Below, one piece after another: positions 47,186 through 60,400 of a DNA stretch of 64,000 bases. A program made the translations under genes and the position numbers. The notes beneath the pieces are model-generated. The model worked only from the letters and a program-made list of their open reading frames with translations, was not told the DNA's origin and made no database searches. The stretch is from Vitis vinifera. Taxonomy: Eukaryota > Streptophyta > Magnoliopsida > Vitales > Vitaceae. Numbering within the stretch: position 1 is the first letter of the stretch; each line of letters begins with the position of its first letter. The DNA lies in assembly GCF_030704535.1 (NCBI RefSeq), contig NC_081817.1:2433001-2497000 (forward strand), in the 5' to 3' direction.

Positions 47186-48395
47186 ATGATGATATCGAGA
47201 GGGCTGTTCGGGTGGTCTCCGCCGCACATACAGCCGCTGACGCCGGTGTCGGAGGTGTCGGAGCCTCCGGAATCCCCGTCGCCGTACTTGGAGCCGAACG
47301 TGGATGCGGTGCCGGTGGAGGTGGAGGAGGAGATTGAGGAGCCGGAGGAGATCGAGCCGCCGCCTGCGGCCGTGCCCTTCTCGCGGCTTTTTGCGTGTGC
47401 CGATGGACTCGACTGGGGTTTGATGGTGATTGGATCCTTGGCCGCTGCGGCTCACGGTACTGCACTGGTAGTTTACTTGCATTACTTTGCGAAGATTGTT
47501 CAGTTGCTGGACGTTGTTCCCGATGCACGGGACGAGTTGTTTCGTAGGTCTACGGAGGTAGGTGCTCTTTGAAACCCTAAATTTGGATTTCTCTTTTGAT
47601 CATTCTTCATGCTCTCCGTTTGGTAGATGTATGAGAAAGTGTGGGAAATAAAAGGAGAATTGAGAATTTGAATTTTGGATTCTGGCATCGGGACTTGAGA
47701 AAGCAAAGTTCGTTCTCAATTAAGCCTAGTTTTTAACTTCTGTATTTTTTATTTAACTTATACTCCTGGTTGCTAACAAGGTCGAGGAAAAGGAAAGAAC
47801 ATGAGTATTGAGTATTTGGTATTTGTCATTTTGGAGAATTAAGTATTAAGTATTGAGCATTACGATCTTACCTATCGGGAAAAGAAAAAAAAGAAAACTT
47901 GCGTATTATGTTATGTATTTATCATTTTGGAGCTCAAATTGCGAACTTTTCTTCACAATGGAGTTGATTTTTATCACTTTTCCATTTGTTCCATTTGGTT
48001 TGGGAAAAGGAAAGTAATTGAAAAGTTTGAGTGTTAGCATTTTCATTCTTTGGGTCCTGAGAGAATTAGATTTTCTACTATATTCAGCTGAACCTAAATT
48101 TACATTTCTATATCTTTTTGTGGTATTCATGCCCAGTTTTTATATTTGCAAGTAAGTTATGCTCTGCAAGTTGTGGAGAAAAGGTAGGAGAAGGAAAGAA
48201 AAACCTTGAATTTTCATTATTTGGGACCTAGTGGGCAAATTTAAGCTCAGTTGAGCACCATTCAGATATTTTCGTTCAGTTGAGGTGAAATCTTTGAGGG
48301 CCCATTGTTTCCTTTTGTTGTTGTTAGAAAATGAAAAGAACATAAAGAATTAGGATTCAATATTTTATTTTATTTATTTTTCTTTGTTTTTATCA

Positions 48396-48470
<75 letters not shown>

Positions 48471-51400
48471 CCCTTGAGGCTTAGCTCAAGTGGTAAACAG
48501 ATGGGGAGGGTTTATGGGAGGTTCCGGGTTTAAGTCTCAAATGGGGACAAAATTTTCTATAAAAAGAAAACATATATATTAATTTTAGGTAAATAAAGTG
48601 AGTATAATATCTAAAAAGCATAAAAATAGCATACCAAAATACATAGGATGTGCACACAAAGTACACATATGTTGCCCAAAACCAGGCAAACAAAAGGAAG
48701 AAGAAAGGAACAAAAAAACCCCTTCACCTCTTCTCCTTACTTTAAACTAATCCAATCTATAAAGCCTATTATGGCCATAGGAAATTAATCTACATACAAT
48801 CTAACCCATTCCAAAAATGAATTCATAAAAGAGAGTTTAATCTTTTTTTTGTTAGCTCGAAATCTTCAAATACTCTCGTTTTTTCCCCTCCATAGTTTTA
48901 TTTTTATTTTTTTTGTAAGTGCTTTTTTCCCTCCATAGTGTCCATAACAAACATGTAGGAGCAGCCCTCCAAGTTTTTTTTTTCCATTTCTTACACATGA
49001 AGAAACCATGCCAACTTAATAGAGTTCCTCTAACTGCTGAATGCATCACCAAAACCACTTACAAGAAGGACCTTATTAAGCAAAGAGAGACAACTAATGC
49101 TCAAGCCCACCTTACTCTTGTTTCTACGGGCAATAACCTACTTCAATACATACGATTTTCTCTTTAGAGCTCTGTCTCCTAGAGAAAATCTCTTTGAATC
49201 TTTTCTAACATCAATTTGACCATTCTTGGAATGCTAAGGAAGGACATAAGATAGACAGACAAGTTGGCGAGGTTTAGTAAATTTTTGGGCTTCTCTACGG
49301 AAGGTTTTGAAGGCGAAATCCTGAATTTGCTCCTAAGGACTAAGAGAAGAAGAGAGCAAAACCAGAAGAAGGGCTCGTCAGGGACCACTAAGTTTGATCG
49401 GGAGTTGAAAAAACTTGAGTGGTCTATTAATTATAATGGGGCGAGAAAAGAGAATTCTTTGGTTAGAGGAGGTAGGGTTAGAATCTCGACCGTTAGATGA
49501 AGCTAAAGATTCTATCCTGGAATGTCAGAGGGGCTAATGACAGAAATAAAAGGAAGGTAATTAAGGCCCTAATCAGGTGGCAAAAAGTGGATGTGGTGTG
49601 TTTGCAGGAGACCAAAATTCAAGAAATGTCCCAAGGGGTTATTCACAGTCTTGGTGTGGGAAGATTCTTAGGTTGGGGAGCTGTGAATGCAAGGGGGGTA
49701 GTTGGAGGGGTGGTGGTTTTCTGGGATAAGAGAGTTTTGGAGTTAGTAGGCCTGGAAGTGGGAATTTTCTCAATTTCGTGTTGGTTCAAGAACTGCGAGG
49801 ATGGGTTTATGTGGTTCTTTACGGGGGTCTACGGACCTACTTTGAAAAGTTATAGAGAACCTTTTTGGGAAGAGTTAGGTGCCATTCGAGGACTATGGTC
49901 TGATCCTTGGTGCATCGGTGGGGACTTCAATGTTATTAGATTTCCCAGTGAGCGTAGTAGAGAAGGAAGATTGTCTGGTTCCATGAGAAGGTTTTCAGAG
50001 GTGTTAGATGAGTTGACTTTAAGAGATTTGACTCTTCAGGGGGGACCTTATACGTGGAGTGGAGGGCTGCATGGCCAATCCAGGTCAAGACTGGATCGCT
50101 TCCTGATTTCAGAGGATTGGGAAAATCATTTTAGTGGGGTGTCTTAGTGCACACTCCCAAGGCCTGTGTCTGATCACTTCCCAATTCTGTTAGATGGGGG
50201 TGGGGTGAGGAGAGGTCCAATTCCTTTTCGTTTTGACAATATGTGGTTGAAGGAGGAGGGCTTTAAGGAGCTTCTTAAGGGCTGGTGACAAGGTTTTAAT
50301 TACAGTGGGTCTTATAGTTTTGTCCTCTCAGAAAAAATAAAGGCCTTAAAAGTTAAGCTGAAGAATTGGAATAAGGAAGTCTTTGGTAAAATGGGGGTGA
50401 ACTTGAGGATGTCTTTGGACAAAGTATCCTTTTGGGATGATCAGGAGAGAGGCAGAGAGCTTTAAACGAGCAGGAGTTAGAGGCTAGAAAGGAGGTCAGG
50501 GGGGATTTTAAAAAGTGGGCGATTATGGAGGAAATCTCGTGGAGGCAGAAATCAAGAGAAACATGGTTGAAGGAAGGCGATAAGAACACGAGATTCTTTC
50601 ATAAGATGACAAATTCTAACAGTAGAAGGAATTGTTTGAAAAAGATTAAAGTTAATGGTAACTGGCTTTCAGAAGATCAAGAAATTCAAAGGAGAGTGGT
50701 GAGGGCCTATCAGGACCTGTTATTGGATCTTGGTGGCTGGCACCTGAGTATGAGCAGTATGGAGTTTGATAGAATTGGGAGTGAGGAGGCTGCCAGGCTG
50801 GAGGAGATGTTCTCCATGGAAGAGGTGTATCTGGCCCTCTCAGAGTTGAATGGGGACAAGGCTCCTGACCCGGATGGTTTCCCCATTGCTTTTTGGCAGT
50901 TTTGTTGGGATTTTGTCAAAGACGAAATAATGGGCTTCTTTAAGGATTTTTTTGAGGAGGGGAAATTTGTTAGAAATCTGAACTCCACGTTCCTGGTTTT
51001 AGTCCCTAAGAAAGGCGGGGTTGATGATTTACGCGATTATAGATCCATCAGCTTGGTGGGAGGCCTGTACAAGCATCTCGCCAAGGTCCTAGCTAATAGG
51101 TTGAAGAAGGTAGTGAGTAAGGTGGTGTCTCCTACCCAAAATGCCTTTGTTGAAGAAAGGCAAATCCTTGATGCTGCGTTAATTGCTAATGAGGCCATAG
51201 ACTCGCTACTGAAAGGGGATGAAGCTGGTGTGTTATGCAAATTGGACCTAGAGAAGGCTTATGATCATATTAACTGGGATTTCTTGTTGACAGTGATGCA
51301 AAAAATGGGTTTTGGGGAGAAATGGGCTGGTTGGATCAGGTGGTGCATCTCCACTGCTTCTTTCTCAGTTTTGATTAACGGATCACCTGCGGGTTTTTTC

Positions 51401-54400
51401 CAGAGCACTCGAGGGTTAAGGCAAGGGGACCCCATTTCCCCTTGTTTGTTTTACGAATGGAGGCCTTAAGCTGCCTCATTAACAGAGCAGTTAGGGGGGG
51501 CTTCCTGACCGGCTGCAGGTTAAGGGTAGGGGTGGCAGTGGGATTCAAGTGTCTCACCTGTTGTTCGCGGATGACACGGTGGTTTTTTGTGAGGATTCCC
51601 AAGAACAAATGGCTATTCTAAGCTGGCTTTTAATGTGGTTTGAAGCCATTTCTGGTCTGAGCATCAATTTGAACAAGATTGAAATTCTGCTAGTGGGAAG
51701 AGTAGAGAATGCTGAGGTTTTGGCTTCTGAACTGGGATGCTAAGTGGGTTATCTCCCCTCCACTTATTTGGGGCTACCTCTAGGTGGTCCTCATAAGTCG
51801 GTGGCTGTGTGGGATGGTGTGGAAGAAAGGATGCGGAAGAGACTTGCTTTGTGGAAGAGGCAGTTCATTTCCAAGGGGGGGAGAATCACTCTCATTCGGA
51901 GTACTTTGGCTAGCATGCTGATCTATCTTATGTCCTTGATGCGTATGCCAAGAGTTGTTAGATTGAGGCTTGAGAAAATCCAAAGGGATTTCCTTTGGGG
52001 TGGGGGTGTGTTGGAAAAGAGGCCTCATCTTGTAAAGTGGGATGTGGTTCATTCTCATAAAATGAAGGGTGGTTTGGGGATTAGAAATTTTTCTATTCTC
52101 AATAGGGCCCTGTTGTGTAAATGGAGTTGACGCTTTGCGACTGAAAGAGAGTCCTTTTGGAAGCTTATTATCAGTAGGAAGTATGGGGAAGAAGGTGGAG
52201 GGTGGATTTCTCGTGAGGTTAGGGAGGGCTATGGGGTGGGGTTTTGGAAGGAAATTAGAAAGGAAGGCGTATTGATGTTTAAAAACGTTTCTTTCATTGT
52301 AGGGGATGGTAGAAGGGTGAAATTTTGGAAGGACATTTGGTGTGGAAACATTCCCCTTTGTGAGGCTTTTCCTTTTTTGTTTGCCTTTGCGGTCTCTCAA
52401 GATGCGTGGGTAGCGGATTGTTGGGATTCTATGGGGGATGCGGGGTGCATTATCCACTCTTCTAGTTGAAATCAATTCACTCTTCTCAAAGTTTATTCTT
52501 AATCCCTAGATGGCTACAAATTCCATAAGCAACCAACTTAAATGAATCATTTGATCTTGAGAAACCTAACAAAAAAACAATAGCATCATTTATAAAGAAT
52601 AGATGAGACACTTCCAACCCCATCAACTCCTCTTTCCCTTACCCTAAAACCTCATAGGTAGCCACCTTCCCCAACCTTCTTAATAAGACAATTGAGGGCC
52701 TCTATGGCTAACACAAATAAATAGGGAGAAAGAGAATCCCCTTGTCCCAAGTCTTTAAAGTTATGGAAAAAGCCAACAAGGGTGTCATTAACATAAATAG
52801 AGAACCTAGCTATAGATATGCACCATTTAATCTACTTGATTCATTTTTCAATAGAATCTATCTTTTCTAGAATAGAAAGTGAAAAACCCCTATTAAGATG
52901 ATCAAATGCCTTGCACGTAACTCCATAGACATCGTTTTTCACAATAGAATCAATGGCCTTGTTAGCCATTAGCACCCCACCTTGAATTTGTCTTCTCTTC
53001 ATGAAAGCATTTTGGGACTTGGATACCACTTTACACACCACCTTCTTTTGTTTATTAGCCAAAACCTTAGTTAGAAGCTTATACAACCACTCACCAAGCT
53101 AACAATCTTGAAATCTTTTATATGTTCTACCCTCCCACTCCCCTTTCTTTGGGATTAACAAATTCAAGAAACTTTTTGAAAATTCCCCATCGTCCTTTCC
53201 TTCACATAATTCCAACTGAACTACCAAAAATCTGTCAAGAACCCATTCAGGCCTAGAGCTTTGTCCTCATTTAAGTCAAATAAAGCACCAAAAATCTCTT
53301 CCTCTAAGAACGAGTCCTTCAATTTTTCTACTTCTTGCTCCACCTTGAATTGGATCAAATAATATGTCAAGGAAAGCTTGTGTTGCCTCTTCCTTTATCT
53401 CATGCTTCTCAATTAGCCAAACCCTATTAGCCTTAATCTTGGTAGAAAGCTCCTTCTTTTGTGTGCATTAGCCATTTTGTCAAAGAGTTTAGTGTTTCTA
53501 TGACCCTCCTTTAGCCAAATCTCTTTTGTTTTCTACCGCTAGAAAGCTTCTTCTATAAGGGCCCATTTTTTTTTTTGATAGATAAGCACAACTTGTATTA
53601 AAGGGCAAATAAGCCAAAAGCATACAGCATGTATACAAACTCAGCCACACCCCAAAAAGCAAAAGAGACAAGCAGCCTCAACGGCCCTTAAATAGCCGCT
53701 AGCCACTCCAAAAAGAGTAAAAGCGAAGAGGACTCCTCTCCCATGTACACTCTCACCCAACTCCACAAGTTACAAACAAAATGATTTTTGAGTTTCTGTA
53801 TGTCTAAAGAGCCCCCCCTAAAGGCTAATCTATTTCTCTCCTTCCAAACCGTCCAAAAAATACACACCGGTATGGAATTCCAGATTTTTTTCCTCTTTTT
53901 CCCCACAAAGGAGCCCCTCCAACTAAGTAACACCTCTATGACCGTCTCTGGGAACACCCAATGAACCCCAAACAAGGCAAGGATAATATCCCAAAGAACC
54001 CTAGCCACTGTACAGTGTAAAAGAATGTGATGTACATTTTCCTCTTCACAACCACACAAAAAACAGCAATTAGGAAGCTGCCACCCTCTTCTTTGGAGCC
54101 TATCCAATGTAAGGATCTTCCCCCATGTAGCTTCCCAAGCAAAAAAAGCAGCTTTGGTAGGGACCTTGTCCACCCAAATGCATCTAACCGGGAATTCAAG
54201 GGAGTTAGGAGCAGCCAGCAGGTTGTAAGCACAGCTGACCCCAAATTTACCTTGACCTCCGCCTCTCCATACCACCGAGTCCTCTTCTTGGGAAAGCTTG
54301 AAATCCCTCAGCATGTTAAACAAAGCTTCTATGAAAACCAGCTCCCAATCATTTGAATCCCTAGCAAATCTGAGGTTCCAACCTCCTTGACCAAGGCTGG

Positions 54401-57400
54401 AGTCCCACACCTCACTGATAGTTGCATTTTTGTGCACCGCCAAAGCAAATAATTGAGGGAAAATTCTGGACAACGCCTCATCACCACACCAATGATCAGT
54501 CCAAAAATTAACCCTCGTCCCCTTTCCCACCTTAAACCTAATGTTGTCCCAACACCAATTTGCCTCCTTCAAAATCTCCTTCCAAACCCCAACCCCAAAG
54601 GCTCCGCGAGCTTCATTTGTCCGCCAACCAAGGCCTTCTTGCCCATATTTCACCCCAATCACTTTCTTCCAAAGAGTACCCTCTTCAAAAGCAAACCTCC
54701 AAATCCACTTACTCAACAAGGCTTTGTTAAGGAGATCAATCTTCCGTATGCCAAGCCCTCCCTTCACTTTTTGAGTGCACACCACCTCCCAATTGATGAG
54801 GTGAATTTTCCTTTCCATTCTCCCCCCTCCCCAAAGAAAATCTCTTTGTAACTTTTCAAGCCTTTTCGCTACTGACTTTGGCATCCGAAAAAGGGACAAT
54901 TGATAAATTGGAATGCTAGCCAAGGTGCTCTTGATGAGGGTTATTCTCCCGCCCTTAGAAATGTATTGTCTTTTCCAAAGGGCTAATCTTCTCCTCATTC
55001 TTTCTTCCACCCCATCCCACATAGATATGGCCTTGTGATTGGCTCCAAGAGGTAGCCCCAAGTAAACTGAAGGAAGAGCTCCCACTTTGCACCCAAGCTC
55101 CACTGCCATTTCCTCAATTTCTTCAACTTCCCCAATAGGGATTAGCTCACTTTTGGCTAGATTTATTCTTAGACCAGACGCCGCCTCAAACCAAGCCAAG
55201 ATCCAGCTTAAAGAGGTTAGATACTCTTTCTTAGCTTCACAAAAGATAATTGTGTCATCCGCAAATAGAAGATGAGAGACCTCCATCACCAGCCCTCCTC
55301 TCCCCTTAAGGCTGCACCCTGAGACGAACCCTCCCCCAACCGCCCTTCTTATGAGAGCACTTAACACTTCCATACCCATGACAAAGAGATAGGGAGATAG
55401 AGGATCACCCTGACGCAGCCCCTTGGAACTTGGGAAAAAACCCGCCGGAACCCCATTCACCAAGATAGAAAATTTGGCAGTTGAAATGCACCACCAGATC
55501 CACTCCATCCATCGACTCCCAAATCCCATCTTTTGTAAGACTTTCATAAGGAAATTCCAGTTGATGCTGTCATATGCTTTTTCAATGTCCAATTTGCAGA
55601 TCAGCCCCTTCTCCTTACGCTTATACCAAAAGTCAACCACCTCATTAGCTATAAGAGAGGCATCCAGGATCTGTCTCCCCCTCACAAAGGCGTTTTGATC
55701 CATTGAAACCACCTTTCCAAGGACCTTCTTCAATCTATTTGCCAACACCTTGGCCACAAGCTTGTACAATCCCTCTAGCAAGCTAATAGGCCGGAACTCC
55801 CCCAGGTCCTCCGCTCCCCCTTTCTTAGGGATAAGAACCAAGAAAGTGGTGTTGAGACTTTTTGCAAAAGATTTTTGCAAAAGATTTTTGCACAAAGAAC
55901 TCCTTGAACAGATCCATGATCTCCTCCTTCACAAAATCCCAACATGTTTGCCAGAAAGCCCCTGTAAACCCGTCCGGTCCAGGAGCTTTGTCACCATTCA
56001 TATCCATCAAAGCAGAGTGGATCTCTTCCATAGTGAAAGGCACCTCCAAGCCTTCAGCCTCACAAGAGTTTAGGCGAGGGAGGTGCAGCCCCTCAATATC
56101 CGCTCTCCAACTTGGCTCTTCAGTAAGCAGCTGCTGGAAGTTTTGCACAATCCCCTCCCTTACCTCCTGCTCCTCAGCCCTCCACACCCCATTGATTTTG
56201 ATTCTGTCCAGGGAATTGTTTCTACGATGGGCATTGGCCATCCGATGGAAGAAGCCTGAATTTTTGTCCCCCTCCTTCAGCCACAACTCCCTCGACATTT
56301 GTCTCCAGTGGGTTTCTTCCAAAAGGACCCACTTTTTGAAAGTTTCCTTAGCTTCCTTTTTCATTTCCGTTTCACTTACTGACAGGCTCCTTTCACTTTC
56401 CACCCTGTCCCAGAATTCAACCTGCTGGAGAGCCAAGCTCTTATTAACTTCTAGTCTGCCAAACACCTCCCTATTCCACTCTTTGATTTTCTGTTTCAGC
56501 ACCTTCAGCTTAGAGGCCAATCTAAAACTGGCCTTCCCCCTCACCACCGTCCCCTGCCACCACTCCCGAAGGAGGTCCTTAAAGCCATCTACTTTCAGCC
56601 ACATATTTTCAAACCTAAACGGAGATGGGCCTCGTCTTAAACCTCCACCCTTCAGCATAATAGGAAAATGATCCGATGTGGGCCTCGGCAACCTACATTG
56701 AACAACCCCACAACATTTATCCAGCCAGCACTGAGACACGAGGAATCTATCCAGTCTTGCCCATGCTTGGTTATTTCTGCCCCCACTCCATGAGAACACA
56801 CCACCTTGTAGCGGAAGATCTAGAAGCTCTAACTCATCTACTACCTGAGCGAATCTTCTCATCGCACCACTTATCCTTCCCTGACTGCTCCTTTCTCTTT
56901 GAGACAGGACGACATTAAAATCGCCCCCTATACACCACGGGTCACTCCATATGCCTCTAATTGCCCCTAACTCTTCCCAAAAAGCTTCCCTCTCCTCCCT
57001 AGAGAACGGCCCATAAACACCTGTGAAGATCCAGACAAACCCATCCTCCACATTCCTTAGCCTACAGGAAATAGAAAACTGACCCACTTCCATCTCAATC
57101 AACTCCAGAGTTCTTTTATCCCAACAAATCAGCACACCACCCGCAGAGCCATGAGCATCCAAAGCCCCCCATTCCAAGAACCTCCCAGTGCCTAGGCTCC
57201 TAACCACTCCCTCAGCCATTAATTGAATTTTTGTCTCCTGGAGGCAAAATAAGTCCACCTTTTGACTCCTAATCATAGCCTTAATCACCTTTCTTTTGGA
57301 GCTATCATTAGCTCCCCGCACGTTCCAACTTAACAGTCTTAACTTCATTGGATAACCAGCATTTGATCCCCTCTTTCTTGCATACCATTCCTCAGCTTCT

Positions 57401-60400
57401 TCCCCCTCTCGTAATTAATGGAGCATTCTAATCTTTTCAGCTCCCGTTCAAACTTCGATTTGTCCAGAAGAATTTTACTATGGACTTTTTCCCTCCTTTT
57501 TCTGATCTTGACCAAAAAGTCCAGGATATCCTTCTCCAATCCTTTTGTCGAGAACCCCAGGAATTTGCTAAACCTGGCCAATTCACTATCTTCCCAATCA
57601 ACCTCTTCCCATCTTTTTTCTTCCAATGTTTCTGTACGGATCAGACGTAGCTCCTCTCCACCTTCTCCATTACTGCCATTACTGGCCTCCATCAACTCCC
57701 AATTGGCTACTGCCCCTTGCTCCATAAACCCTAAACCATTGACAATGCAGCCCTGTGGATCTCTCTGGCCTACCTCCCAACCAACACCAGAGAAGTCGTA
57801 ATACCCCAAAGGGGTCCGACTGGAAAAAAGAGGAGAGGAAGAAGGAGCAGCGGGGACCAATAATCCACCAAGACTAGATGTATTTCCATACCTCTGAGCT
57901 TCTTCCATTAGGGCACCATCAGTCTTTGGGCACACCACAAGGCTTGGTTCCTCCATCTTCTCCATGCTCTTCAACCAGAAAGAAGAAATGCCTGCGTCTG
58001 GCCCTTTCAACAGTCGTGGGCCAGTCCATCCCAAAAGGCAAGCCTCTCTACACGGGCCTAAAATGTTATAGCCCAGCCCAGACGCTTCTGATGACTGCAA
58101 AATTGGCTTGGCCCGTTCCACATCCTCCCTCGGCACCAGCCCAACAGCCTGTGATCCCTCACCCGGCAGCCCAGACGACCCACTCCATGACGGCCCAGCT
58201 TCGGAAGCATTTGGATCAGGCCCAGAAGGCCTAGAATCATTAATCCGAAATGCTTTAGTGGGGCTCCTCTCGTTCAACCCACCCAAACGGGGCTCCATCG
58301 GCCCGACCCATCAGACTGGCCCCTTGTCCCATCCGACAGTTGCTGCAGTTTCTCGATCCTAGTGACGCCCTCCACCTCCATCACGCGCTTTTTCGCGCGT
58401 GCACGGGCCTCACCCCCAACCTCGCCCACTGCAGCATTCTTCAACCCTCTCAGCCCTGCCGATGCTACCTTCAAGACCGGCCTGACCTCCCACCAAAGGG
58501 TTAGCGCATAGCACAGGTCTTCAATCCAAATTTCAACCACATTGGGTAGTTCTTCCCCGTCCGTCTTTACCAGGATCCGCGCCCACTGTAGCTCTTCTAG
58601 CCTCTCTGTTTGGGGATCGATTGCTAGAAACCCCCCACACTCCTCACCAATCCTTCTCAAGATGGCCTGATCCCAAAGAGAGACAGGGAGGCCCACGATT
58701 CTCACCCATGCCTCACGCCTTTTTTCCCCTTCCAGCATGCACCCCGTCGCGGGCCTCCATTTTTCCAGACGGAGAAAGAACCCTCTTACCGTAGTGTTTC
58801 CGAGGCCTAGAACTCTCTTCGCTTCGTCCAATCTTTCAAACTCCAACAACATCTTTCCCCTCTCCAGCTTTGCAACGCCCAGATTACCCTTCAGTTCCCA
58901 ATCTTTTGCCAAGAGGGTTCCCCAAGCCTTCAGATCGTCCCCTCTCCCAGATCTAGGGTTCCAAGACCCAACCAAACAATGACCCAATTTTTCCAAATTT
59001 CTGCTTATCTCCTTCTCTCTAACCGCGACCTTGATTGCTGCATGATCGTTCCTCATCGGCTGTTTGATCACCTCCGCAAAGGTCTTCGTCGTGATAGGCT
59101 TCAACAAACTCTCCTCATACTTCTTGCCCTCATCCCCTTTCCTAACAATATCCAGACGCCTCAGCGACTCAATCATTGAGGTCCATTCTATAAGGGCCCA
59201 TTTTTGATGCTCCATGCTACTCTTTTACTTCTACCACTTTTTAAGCTATGGCAATGTCATCTCCTTAGAGTCCTAAAATCTCACCTAGTTTAAGGTCATA
59301 TCCTTCTTACGTGCAACATTGCCAAACACCTTTTTATTCCAACTCGTGAAGTTTGAATACATCACTTTCAATTTTGCAGCAAAAAAGAAACTATAAGATC
59401 CTCTAAAATTATACCCAACCACCACCTCTTAAGTAAATTTTTGGAGACCTCCTCCTTAAGCCACATAGATTCAAACCTAAAAGGAGTAGAGTCTCTCCTC
59501 ACCTTACCATTATTTAGTAAATTAGGTGAATGATCTAACACAGGTCTCAGTTAGGAACCTTGTGCCACCCACTAAAATACCTTTCCCACCTCTTGGACAC
59601 CATAAAATTGTCTAATCTCAATAGGAAATGATTATTCAAGCCATTGCATCAGGTAAAGGGATCCCTAAGCAAGGCAAGATCCCTTAACTCAACCTCCTTG
59701 ATAATATCTGAGAATCTTCTCATGGTTAAGGACAACCTGGTGCCTCCTTGCATTTCCTTGGAAATCTGACAATATTAAAATCCCCTTTGATGCACCAAGG
59801 TTCATCCTAGAACCCCCTTTTATGGCTCCCAACTTAACTTAGAAGTCCTCTCTATCCCTCCCTGTGGATGGCTCGTGCACCCTTGTGAAGACCCACACAA
59901 AGCCATCCTTGCAATTTTTAAAAAGGCACAAGATCGAAAATTCTACCATTTGCATGCATACTATCTCTACCACCCTATTATTGTAGAAGACTAGGACCCC
60001 ACTTGCACTACACTTAGAGCTCATCACACCCCACTCTAAGAATTTGCCCACTCCTAAGCTTCTCACTAAGTTCAATGACATCTTTTGGGTTTTTTTTTTC
60101 TTGCAAATAAGCCAAAGCCATATTTGTAGACTGTTACAATTTCCCATCCTTCTTTATCATTTCTATCCCCTCTTCTTGCTCCATTGTAGTTCATTGAACA
60201 CTCCAACTTCTTTAGATCTCTTTCACATTTTTAAGGAAATCAATTTCTTTATGTATTTTCCCATACACTTTACCCTTAAGCTCTTTTCTTAACTTCATCC
60301 CTCTAGGGAGGGCCAAAATCTCCTCCTTGAACCCCTCAATCAACATGCCTAGAGACTTGTTGAAAGTGCCTAAGTTGCTAGAAGATCATCTTTCTGAGGG

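Larger units (their letters stand above)
53571..59185 (-). mobile_element. Young, nearly full-length L1-type LINE, 5.6 kb
   Basis: The element reads right to left. Its poly(A) appears as a T run at 53571-53576 after the TATC end of the 3' UTR. It is flanked by identical 20-bp copies of TTCTATAAGGGCCCATTTTT at 53551-53570 and 59186-59205, a classic target-primed insertion. It contains ORF1 (DUF4283-like), then ORF2 with endonuclease, RT and zinc-knuckle end. The 5' end falls directly in coding sequence, so a small 5' truncation is likely. It is GC-richer than the host intron. Confidence 0.92.

Noticed and set aside
47067-47528. 153-aa and 107-aa - strand frames over ABCB exon 1
   Set aside because: They are antisense shadows of a GC-rich exon whose + strand frame matches a known family in detail.
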